A stretch of 64,000 bases of DNA from Schistosoma haematobium (Eukaryota > Platyhelminthes > Trematoda > Strigeidida > Schistosomatidae). The stretch lies in the NCBI RefSeq assembly GCF_000699445.3, contig NC_067195.1, forward strand, positions 60,053,591 through 60,117,590, given 5' to 3'. The translations under genes were made by a program, and so were the position numbers. The notes beneath the pieces are model-generated. The model searched no databases. It saw only the letters and a program-made list of their open reading frames with translations, and was not told the DNA's origin. Within the stretch, counting starts at the first letter, position 1; each line of letters begins with the position of its first letter. Below, one piece after another: positions 47,378 to 58,188 of the stretch.

Positions 47378-49754
47378 ATGACTGCGGAGGTGGAGATTAA
47401 TCCGTTTAGACCTGGTGGTGAACTTTCAAAGGAAGTGGATGATATCTTGAAAAACTCTACAATTTCAAGGGATACGGTAAGTTATCTATTTATGTTTCTG
47501 CGTAGGTGTAAATGCACCTATGAAATCTGCAACTAGTCGTTCGAGTGGTTGTTTTATGTAAAGTTATGTAATAAACTCAATATGTGTAAACTCTGCTTCT
47601 AGTACACTTAGGCTTTTATATCCTGACCAGAGTTTAAAGGTCTTCGAGACGTCAAGATCTATCTATGGTTTTACAAACGTTTTTGTAACAATAATGTAGT
47701 AATTGTAAATACTGACGACAAGATTTCTGCTAAACTTAGCACTCAAGGGGTTTTTTGGTATTATTTTGTGGAGTTTTTGCTGCATTTGACAGTGATTAAT
47801 CTGTCCGATCTGCATAGTGAGTTTTTTTATTTCTAAAGGTGTAACTAGCTGGCCAAGTACTTTTCATATGCAGTAATCCATTTTATATTGCAAAACGTTC
47901 ATATCCTTCAAGTTCTAACAAATATTTAGAGGAATAAACAGGATCTTATCAGTCTGAAAAATCTGTACGTAATTGAAATGAGATACTGGCTGTTTGGTGC
48001 TTCTGATTAATATCAGCATGAGTTTGTGGAGATCTTAGAAATTCCACAGATTGAAATCATGAGTCAATTGAAGCGCAACTTTGTGGATTGGTTGAAGTTA
48101 GTCACTAACACCATTGGGTGCCGGCTCAGTGGTCTAGTTGGTTAAGCGCTTGGCGCGAAACTGATAGGTCCTGGGTCTGAATCTCGCGGAGTGCGGGGCC
48201 GTGAATGCGCACTGCTGAAGAGTCCCATACTGAGACGGAACGGCCGTTCAGTGCTTCCAGGTTTTCCATGTTGGTCTAGCTTCAATTGACTCATGATTTC
48301 AATATGTGAAGCTTCTGATTAAGTTCACTCGAAATTCTCTTACAATTTATTTACCCTCTTCTTTGTAGTAGTACAGTTGTCTGTCGAGTAAAATCCCAAC
48401 GCCACAGATTTGCAAACAGCTCTAATTACTATGGACTGACCTACAATATCGCTTGAAGATCAAGAATTATATATGTCCGTAACTTGTGAAGGCTAACTAA
48501 ATCGTAAAACTAGGTGAAGTAACCTACATTTCAGGCGACTCTATTAAGTAGTCAAACTGTTCGTCAGTTCAGATCGACTATATGGTGACATTTTATATTC
48601 GAAACTAAGAGAATTCCCACAAATAGTCATTTGCTTTTGTTCAAGTCTTCATAAGATCCTTTTTGCTTTTCCTAAAATTTCAGTCGCCTTCAATGGCAGC
48701 CCACAATCATTGTTTTTCAGTTACAAGTTTCTTATCTTCTCGGGATTTAACTTAGCCGTTTCTGTTTAAGGATTATTGTCTAAATTTAAAATACCTACTT
48801 TAGTTTAACACTCGACATATTGTTTCGCAACAAATAGTGACTCAGTTAATGTATTGAAATAGACCGCGACGGAATACATCCTTGTTTTCTAATCTCGTTA
48901 AGAGTAACTTTTAGTCTTCCTATCACTAGTTTAAACTCATATTTTAAATACAGTGACTTGGTAATGCTTCGAATGTGTGCTATTTGAAAAAGCAACATCC
49001 AAACTATGCGAGATCCATTTTTGAGAATAGCTACTGTCTAATCAACCTGAGCGTTACTAAGATGATACATAACGCATTAGTCGTTTGTGTCCGTACTGTA
49101 TATAGAATGTCCCTATTAATCTGAGCTATAAAAAGTATTGGTTTGGGCAGTTCATTTACTATGTAATTCTGGACATACTTCTAAATGACATTTTGTGTAT
49201 AAAGGTTAGTGGTCCTAACTAGCTGACCAAACTAAAATAGTTTGGCCTTATTGTTTAGTGTTAGGGGTCTTAAGTATCTATAATTAATTCACTAATAAGC
49301 TACAAGCTAAAAACTCGCTCTGCCCATTTCGGTCTGAACAGGTCAGTAAGACCACTAGCTTCTACAAAACGTCACGAGGCTATATATACGAGTTTACGAA
49401 ATCGCAATTTAAGATTATAGTGTTGTCTCAATTCCGTAGATTTGCTCCTACCTCTTTTTTCAGATAATTATCAATGATCCAGCGTTGCGCCGCGCCAACG
49501 GAAATGCGACATCTGTTGACGGGATTATATCCAATAATGTTCACACAAAATGTGCTGAATCACCTTTCAAATCCCAAACGTCCAATGGTCTCAGTGTTAC
49601 CGATCGTTCTCCACATCCACCTGGTCTAGTAACGTGCGAGGTGGTATCTCAACATATACAGCCACTTCAAAGTCCGACATTTCAATCTAGCCAAGTTGAA
49701 CATGTCAATATAAAGAGCAGTAGGAAACCTACTAAGTGTTGTGTACTTCAGTGA
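47378..49754 (+). CDS. Two-exon gene, 129-residue protein with C-terminal CaaX-like box, unidentified
   Basis: Exon 1 (47378-47476, 33 codons) starts MTAEVEINPFRPGGELSKEV and ends at a consensus GTAAGT donor in phase 0. Exon 2 (49464-49754) follows a pyrimidine tract and CAG acceptor, also in phase 0, and runs 96 codons to TGA. The protein is hydrophilic with no signal peptide or membrane segment. It begins with an acidic INPFRPGGELSKEVDDIL segment, has a Ser/Thr/Pro/Gln-rich middle, and ends KPTKCCVLQ. The final CVLQ fits a CaaX prenylation box with a neighbouring Cys that could be palmitoylated. This suggests a peripheral membrane protein, in general style like paralemmin-type proteins, though I cannot assign a family. 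A SINE with its own target duplication sits in the intron (48011-48310), and a poly(A) signal follows the stop. Confidence 0.75.
48011..48310 (+). mobile_element. tRNA-derived SINE with inverted tail duplication and 12-base target duplication
   Basis: The head carries a pol III promoter: A box TGGTCTAGTTGG (about 48129-48140) and B box GGGTCTGAATCTC (about 48173-48185). The shared SINE body (gagtcccatactgagacgga, tccaggttttccatg) and tail (gcttcaattgactcatgatt) follow. Upstream of the head lies an inverted copy of the tail (48019-48075). The word gcttctgattaa flanks the whole unit at 47999-48010 and 48311-48322, which marks it as one retroposition event. It lies in the intron of the CaaX-type gene. 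Confidence 0.82.
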
Positions 49755-49758
49755 AGCT

Positions 49759-49764
49759 AATAAA
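49759..49764 (+). promoter_or_regulatory. Poly(A) signal of the CaaX-type gene
   Basis: AATAAA begins five bases after the stop codon of exon 2. This is close, but schistosome 3' UTRs can be short. Confidence 0.5.
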
Positions 49765-51971
49765 CTTAGATAAAATCTGTGAGTTTGCCACGAATTTTTA
49801 TATCTACAAACTTTTCTTTTGATTGCAACTGTGGAGTATACTTAGGAAATTCAATGTTCATTCTATACTATTAGTATTTTTTTGTATTTGTGGGCGGATT
49901 GCTCCAGGAAGAAATTCGAAAGCGGTAACTTGAGTAGATATGTGCTAACGGGTTGATGGTACCATAAAGTGTATGAACCATCACCAGGTTTTCATTTCCG
50001 ATCCCGTTTCATATATCTTGGTTTGAAAAGATAGAACATGCATAAAGATATGTTGTTTGGCAACAATTATAAGATCTCATCTGTTCTTTATTTTCGTAGA
50101 CTGACGAAGTTTGATTTATGTCATGATCTATTTTACATGAACTACATTTAACCATTTAAAGTAATATATGTATAATAGTTGATTAGATTACACAGAACAC
50201 TTGATTGGATAAAATTCTCAAACCTGCTGACATCATATGAAAAGAATTCAAATATATGGAGAATAAACTAAGTATTTAAAATGAAGAATCTGTTTCTGTC
50301 CAAATAAATAAAATGAAATCTAGCCAAACACCACAACTGTTCTTGAATGTGGTTGCTTATTGGGTAAATCAATGAAATTCTAACCTTAGGATCACACTTT
50401 CAAAACACTTTTCGTCGATTGTAGCAGCTTCTTAATACTCACAAAGGTATGGCTAGTATCGGAATGCGCAAACACGTACTTGATCACTGATTTAAATCTA
50501 ATTGTCACATTTTAATAATAGGAATAATTAAAATGGGTATAATAATTAAGTATAATATGAAATTTAATTGCCTCTTGTTATGCGCCATAAATCCAGGCCT
50601 ACCAATTTTTCTCTTGCTACAATGACCCATAAAACTCGAATTTTTTTCTCTTACAACTGAAACCAATAACCATTGATTTCATAGATTAGTACTATGTCTT
50701 GTGAATTCACTTAAACGTCACCCTATAATAGTATTTTTTCACATTTTTCACGTAGATAGATGGTCCTCGGACTTACGTAGGACATGCTTCGAATACCTGA
50801 ATCAATAAAAATATTGAAACTTAATCATCTAAAAGCAACAATTAAGTTCATATTACTGTATCAGACTTTAAATTATGTATTGTAATGCAATAATTACCAA
50901 GGTGTACAACACTGAGTATTCACCGATTTTTTGATGTTCCTTTTCCTACCAATTAATTTTTATTTGATGTGGATCTCATAATATCTTAAGCTCAGTGTTT
51001 TCCCTACAAACAATAACTTCATTTCCAAATATATACTCTGTTAATTAGCCAGTGTTTCTGTCTTTAATAACCATTCATGAGGAAATTAGGCCTCGGTCAC
51101 ATCGTCAAACTATCGATTTGTTAAGTTTGGTCACTCCAATATTTTATCAATATGTTGTGCAGTCATAACAACTACAGTGGCCCAAATATACCATAATGAA
51201 TGTAATACATGTTTCGTTCGTTTTTATGGTTTCATATTATAACGAGTGAGTTAAACTAGATCGTACTGCTCTTATTTTATCTTTTATTTTAGATCCCGTT
51301 GACAATCTGATGAAATAATTTGCCGAAAATACGCCACTGTATGCTATTCACCACAGTCATACTTCCACCTTCACAAGCTTAGTGTTTTAATAGGTGTTTT
51401 CAGATGACATAGCATGTCTAATCTATTTAAAAATACGTAAAATCATATGCGCACACAGTCTTCCCGTTTGAATTTTTATCTTTTTTTCCAACAACTTAAT
51501 AAAAACAAACTTTAAATTGTCCGGTTTTCACATATTACACCAAATTACATTTTATTTTACCTACTTTCTCAAACTTTGGAAATTTTAGATGAACACCTGA
51601 AAGATTATTTCTGCGTCCTCCGTTATATGCTGCTAACGTGACTTTTATGTTTACAAAAACTAAATCTAATTCATTCATTACGATTGAACACTAACGGGGA
51701 CTCTGAAAATCAGGACCTTTCTTCAAGTGCAATTTCTTATGACATAGGTGTATTCACATAAATAATACGTAAAAAGCATTTCATTTTATTGCTCTTTGTC
51801 TGCAGTTCTGTTTGGTCAATTTCTTTTTGTTTACTTTACTACTTTAGTTTTAAAAAAGATTGTTTGTTTTAGATAATACATCACTTCCTTGCTTTGGTTT
51901 TTTCCATACAGTTTAAGTACTAAGTGTGATGCTTCAATTTTGTCAACTGTATTCGGTTTCACCTCGTCCAT

Positions 51972-52009
<38 letters not shown>

Positions 52010-54233
52010 TATGGGGTTGTGTCTCTTTCATTTCCATGTTGTTGGACACGCATTTCTGCACACGGAAGACTAACAGATTTCCTCTCCTTTCCATATTCCA
52101 ATTTGATAGTTGGAAGATGTTCTCTCTGCGTTGTTTTACTCCTATATTCTCAAGTAACTTGTGCACATCTATCTTCTAATGCCTCTCCTTTTTCTGTACC
52201 ATTTGTACAATTTCTCTGTTCTGTTGATCATTATATATGTTGGAATCTATCCTCAGCTACCATTTTTATTCCATTTTAAACACCTTTAATATTGTTTCTT
52301 TGTATTTCAGCCGCTTTGTTTCTTTTCTTGATTTTTAATTCCATCTGCTTCAAATAAAATTGATTTGAAAATTACTATAATATTTAGTTTTTCTTGAGTT
52401 CACTTTTTTCATTCTTTCATGAATTGGTTCTCAAATCGTGGCGTCTAATTTGGTTTGAGCATTTGCTCATCATTACCAACCCTCGGACGCATCCAACTTA
52501 AAGTCAAATACACAAATCTGTATTTGGTTTTTGATTGTCCTTACCATTGTTTTTTTTACAAAAAGTCAAAAATAAGTCTCATCACGCATTTTGTTTGCAG
52601 TCACACATTTGAAAAATAAGCTGCAAGAATGAAATGCATATGATTTCATAAATGTTTGCTTTGTCCATGAGGCCTAACCCAAGATTTTTATGCCCCTCAG
52701 CAAACACCAATTCAAACTATTTAAGGGAGATAGGATAGTAAACATTTAAGTTCACTCGGCACAATTTTGGCTCTGGTTCTATGACGCATCGTCTTGACGT
52801 TGTATCCATAAGGTGATAGGCTATTAGGTTACTAAGATATAATTCTCCTTATGTACAGTTAAAAATCTGTCTGGAGTACCCATTTTTCGTTTCTATATAT
52901 TTTCTCTGTAATGCACTTGAGAATAGCCGTGTTACGGTTAGTAATAACGAGCGGTAGTGTGTTGTCTTGTATTCATTCCATTTCTCATCTGTCTGCAATT
53001 TTTTTATCCAGCACATTACGTTCGAAGCCTTACCTTAAGACTATTCGGTTCTCACAGTTATATTTTGCTCTCTGTCCTTTATCAGTGCGATACTTCCGAA
53101 AGAATTTTCATGGATATCCATTATATCATGAACCTTTTCTAGTCGTTTTGAGTTAGAAATGCAGTTTATGTTCTTTGATAGGACGTTATGATTGAACACT
53201 GTGCTATATAACTCTTTCTTGGTTACGATAAACTACTCAAGTGGTATTGTGGATAAAATACATTCTGATTGCTAGAAATACTGATTGGTACTAGCTAGAA
53301 ATAATTTGAGGACCTAAAGTGGATTTTAACGTCGGATTTGTTACTATCTCACTTTTGTACGATATATTAATTGGCTATTACTGCAATTACACCAAAGCTT
53401 GAGACAGCCATATGAAAACGTGACACCAATCCATGCAGTCATTGACAATTAAGCTGGATCGTGTTGATAGATCTGGCTGGGGTCCGCGTGATTAGCCCAA
53501 CGAATATTTGGAAACAGTGAATTTTCATGAGTCTCGAAGTCTCCCTATGCGTGTCCCCATTTTGTTCATTTAATTTCTTTACTACTTCTACTCTGGGACT
53601 AGTCTTGGAATAATTTTATCTCACTGCTAATATGGTATGGGAAATTGAACTGATCCACATATTTCAGGTTCTACTTTGAGTATAGCAACTCACCAAACTA
53701 TAATAATGAGATTACACTCTATACCAGCTACCAGATGATGTATGAAAAGCAACATTTTTCTGAAATTTCTCGTGTAGTTACCATGGCTCTTCAAACTAAT
53801 CATTGGTTATTTTTAAGTTTCGGAAAGGTGTAGCTATTCATCGGGAAAACATACGAAAAACAGGCTAGGATGTTGCATTCTTTCAGTCTCGTTTGTCAGT
53901 AGAAGTTGCCAGCTGTTATAGCTAACGAAAGTAAACTATTATAGCATATTGTCGTCCCATCTTTCCTGAACAATGTCTGTTATGCATCAGTAGTATTGTC
54001 GCAACCTTCTGAAGCCGAACAATTATTTTGCGAGTTGATTACCAATCATGTTAGATGTAATATAATGATAAAGCTAGTAGTTTTTCACCAGTTTAAATTA
54101 GCTGTGACAAAATCAAGAACTAGCTATTCGCTTGTGATAAAATGCTATCTTCATAAGGTCTGCAAAAGCAAACATCCACATAAACTACTATGTCAGTATA
54201 GGGTTGTCAAGATTGAGTCCTACTGAAATCATG
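49765..54233. other. AT-rich stretch with (AT)n microsatellite
   Basis: About 4.5 kb with no supported gene. An (AT)n run lies at 51976-52009 and creates spurious Ile-Tyr ORFs on both strands. Short ORFs at 52019-52279 and 52911-53156 lack motifs. Confidence 0.45.
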
Positions 54234-54369
54234 AAACGATCAGTGTTAAGCCACCATTAAAAATCTTGAAGCACTGGACTACCGTCTCATTCTAGTGTAG
54301 GACTCGTCAACCATGCGCGACCATCCAGTGCTTCCAGGTTTTCAATGGTGGCCTAACATTGATTGGTTC
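54234..54369. repeat. SINE-derived hairpin (two tails head to head)
   Basis: The arms 54234-54278 and 54324-54369 are reverse complements. Both end inward with the pair gcactgga/tccagtgc and contain GGCCACCATT- or AGCCACCATT-type words. The centre and arms match the body of the SINE at 7272-7440 and 63025-63290 (ctcattctagtgtaggact). It consists of two partial copies in opposite orientation. Confidence 0.7.
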
Positions 54370-55186
54370 TTAGTTGCAGTGAAACCATCATACCCCATAC
54401 CAATTATATAATACGTGGTAAGTGTTTAATTACCCATAAATTTGATTAGTTTCGAGTCATTAGTTCTGCAGTAGAAATAAACACATGAAGTTACTAATCT
54501 GTGGCCGTATTTATTATTCATTCTTAGATTAGATTGTTAGACAATTTGTTCCCGAACTTTATCGTTCTTGCGAAAGTGCTAAAGCATATCTGAAATATGT
54601 GATTTGCAAGTGATCAACGGGCATTGAGTTGTCACAAACTGTCAATGATCGGTATTTGCTAATAGGGTGTTTTCTAAGTTCAGTAGGGGATTTTACGTAT
54701 TTTTCTTGCCTGGGTGGTGTACTTGGGCATCTTTCAAGGCGGAATCGGCATGTTTCTAGACACGATTCCACCAGCCAGTAGTTGATCAAAAATTAGTGCA
54801 GATTAGAATGTTTCGAACGACAACAAAACTAGCACTCAGAACTACTGAAGCTACTATAAGAGCTATTAGTTCACTTTTTGAGCTTCATTGATGGTGTTTA
54901 GGGAAGAAAAATGAAATATTCAGTATTGCTGACTCATAATTCAGATTGCTATAACTTTATTTCCATTTTTCTCGCCATCAGTTCTTGAAAATTGTTTAAA
55001 AAACAAATAGATTTGTTTGATGACTTGTATGTGGTTTCTTTTTCCAGTCATCTTACTTTTCTTCATTCTTTTATTTGTAATTATTTGCTAATCCATGAAT
55101 ACATGTAAACAGTTGAATTTGAGCAATTGAAATATAACTAATATTAGACTGGCAATGGTCTTTTTTGTTATTTTGTTTGTAAAGTG

Positions 55187-55188
<2 letters not shown>

Positions 55189-55231
<43 letters not shown>
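55189..55231. repeat. (AT)n microsatellite
   Basis: About 21 AT units, ending 16 bases before the RTE fragment. Confidence 0.9.
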
Positions 55232-55232
<1 letters not shown>

Positions 55233-55246
55233 CTTGTATATATTCA

Positions 55247-55440
55247 CATGGAATCCTCAAGGCCAAAGGAAAAGAGGAGGACCAAAGAACACGTTACGCC
55301 GGGAAATGGAAATAGACATGAGAAAAATGAACAAGAATTGGGTGGAACTAGAAAAGAAGGCCCAGGACAGAGTGGGCTGGAGAATGCTGGTCGGCGGCCT
55401 ATGCTCCATTTGGAGTAACAGGCGTAAGTAAGTAAGTAAG
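55247..55440 (+). mobile_element. RTE-like non-LTR retrotransposon, very short 3' fragment
   Basis: Only the last part of the ORF remains ([20 protein letters not shown], then [16 protein letters not shown]), plus the 3' UTR ending in taagtaagtaagtaag. The sequence is a distinct subfamily from 6103-6658 but collinear with it. The 5' truncation falls next to the AT microsatellite. Confidence 0.87.
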
Positions 55441-56807
55441 TGACTTGTGTATGTATAATTTTACTTGTATGAATCGTTTCCGAATGTATGGAATAGTTTA
55501 TTTGCTATGCATTTTTAGGACTGATTAGATTTCAAATTCTCTTTTACATCTTACATTGTTTTAAGTCATTTTAACACTTCCAAAACCATACCTTTTAAAT
55601 TATTTCATTATTTGAATAATTTAGAACAGTGTAAATGCGAAAGTAAAGATAGACTTTCGTTTGTTTAGTTCTTTACAAATCCTAACCTTCACATATTATG
55701 GAGTACTTTTCATTTGCAGAACTGATAGTTCAATATCATATACTTATTTAGTTTATTGTATTACATGCCCACTTTGATAAAAGTTACCCATTCAAAGTAA
55801 AAAAGATTCTTATCTGAAGGTAATTTATGTCATGGACTGAGTCTGACCAACAACCGTTGAAAATAAATATTGCAACATATTTTGTCCTAGTATATGATTT
55901 CTTTTCAGTTTAAAATCTACGGATTTATTGGAGATCAAGATTAGTAACTTCAATCTTGACAGATAGCGCATGAAGTTTAGACCATGGGGATAACATCCAG
56001 GGGTTCGCACCCACAACTTCGATTAAATTTCATTGTTGCATGGACAACATACATTGCAGTCGGTGATATTTGTCTCACACCTGATATGATGTCAAACGTT
56101 ATACAATCAACCATGGTTTTTATCTCTCAGTGATCAAAACTATCTAATGTATAAAGTACGTAGACAAACGTATATATACATGACATTCTAAACAGCACAT
56201 ACTATTTGCTGAAGTCGTAATATGATTAAATCTAAAAATATTTACATGCCAGTTAGTTAATATGTAGTCGGAAGATATGCTACATTTATGCAACATGCCA
56301 TCATGATGTTTGTTTAAATTAGTCGAAAAGAACGTTTGGTTTAAATACTAAGAAACGATGAGTGGAATATATTTGTTGTATTGATATCTCAATAGTATGG
56401 GAATAAGATACAGCATAGTTATAGTTGTACAATATTTTTAATTTTATATTTTTTCGTTTTCATTGAATTGTGAAAAAATTTTATTTATCCGAAAGTCTCA
56501 TTTTATTATGCTGGATACATCTAACATGAAGCACATCTCTACATACATTTGCGAATATTTTCATGATTAAATCTAGCAACTGATTAGGTTCAATATTTAC
56601 AATTCAGTCATTACATTTTATTCCATTAACCTGCTGGAATGTTAATCTTACTGTCACCATATCTCTATTTTTATTGAGTTATATGGACCGTAATGAATAA
56701 ATGGATGTCATGTTTATAGATGTCATCAGAACAGCCAGAAGACTATGTTGTTTCCTCATTAATGTTTACTATCACGCTTTGTTTCAAACATTCAGTTACT
56801 TTGTACT

Positions 56808-56925
56808 CTCTTCAGATATTTAGATACGCAGCAATGATTGTGCGCCTTATCACCACACTAAATAGGCCCTATATGACCTTTCCCAAGCCGCTAGTTGATG
56901 AAGACCTCCAACTTCGATTATTGAA
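56808..56925 (-). pseudogene. Small non-LTR retrotransposon fragment
   Basis: The segment around cgcagcaatgattgtgcgcc and gttgatgaagacctccaact resembles the C-terminal coding region of the minus-strand element at 14790-14870. Short and diverged. Confidence 0.35.
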
Positions 56926-58188
56926 ATCTGTACATTAAAAATGATTTTTAGCTTTTCTCTAGATCGTTATCAAACTTCCAAATTTACAAATATTCTGTAG
57001 TGGGAATTGACCACTTAGCGCTATGGCTAGATCACGAAGAAATAAAACAAAACAAAGTTTATTAGCTATAGGAGAATGAAGTATGATGGGTCTAGTTATA
57101 GCTTATCTTACTTGAAGCCTCGAATATATTTCCCTGGGAATTCATTGGTAGGCGAAATTAATTTGATAATTAAATATTTAGAGTCATTTTCAAGGTAAGT
57201 AGAAACCTAGCAAAGATGGAGGAGTTTCAGCAAATGTGTTATTCTCTGTTACTGTAGAAAAAGTATATATTTGCGATTGTATTACCTTGAGAACGAATTT
57301 TCTGAAAATAGATCTCTTCATGAAATTACTCTATGTTGTTATATCGATATTCTCCTGATGTCCCAATATTAGTTTATAAGTTCTAATAGCTAAAAAATAA
57401 AACCCAACAAAACTATGGCAACGAATAGACTGGGACATGATATACGATAGTGAGCCAAGTGACATCCTCAAATAGTTTCCCAGTAATAAGATTAAGTCCA
57501 GACAACAATATAATTCTGTTATTCCAAATACTTGAATAAACTATTAGTAAAATCAACATCGATCCAAAAGTTGACGATCCTAATTTCAACTATACATGAC
57601 ATGCTGAAACTAGGGTTAGACAGTTGTTCAATAAATCCTAATTTTTCACCAGTTTCCTATCTGGTCCCAGTTTGTGATGAGTATTACCTTATAAAGTTTG
57701 AACAAAGTTATTTAAAATTTTTCAATAGTTATTAATCGGTTAGAATGGATTAAAATAAATCTGAATGTTTCTAACATAAACACATTGATTTAGAACCATA
57801 ACGACTAAGATTTTCAGGAGAAATCTCTAAATCACCAGTTGATTTTTGTTTACTATCCTAGTGATTGTTTGAATGATACTATTTTATGAGGAAGATAATA
57901 TTCAATATTCAGAAAAACCTATTGCGTTAAAATAACCTAAAAGGTAATTTGAAAAGCATCCATTTTGTCTTAGTATTTTTTTTCGGTAGAAAAATCGAAT
58001 AATATTGTCCGACCGGCCATTTTTTTTTTAAAAAAAATTTTCCAACCCCAAATTACAATATTTTTCATCCCGTGTTTCGTCCAATGAAATGGCTAGTTCC
58101 AAAAATTAGATTTAATTGGTTAGTTATGTCTTGAAAATTGTTATAAATTATCAGTACTTGTCGACGAAGCACAATCTCAATCGTCATT
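56926..58188. other. AT-rich spacer before the MULE transposase gene
   Basis: No gene seen. If the MULE has a terminal inverted repeat it should start here, but I could not pair it with a right end. Confidence 0.35.

Noticed and set aside
51309..51345. Another hammerhead (CTGATGA followed by GAAA)
   Set aside because: No complementary stem II or stem I can be drawn around the core words. A similar chance CTGATGA lies at about 26822.
51831..52179. Opposing ORFs over the AT microsatellite
   Set aside because: The Ile-Tyr run is simply translated (AT)n, and no conserved domain is present on either side. The same holds for the minus-strand ORF at 34545-34766.
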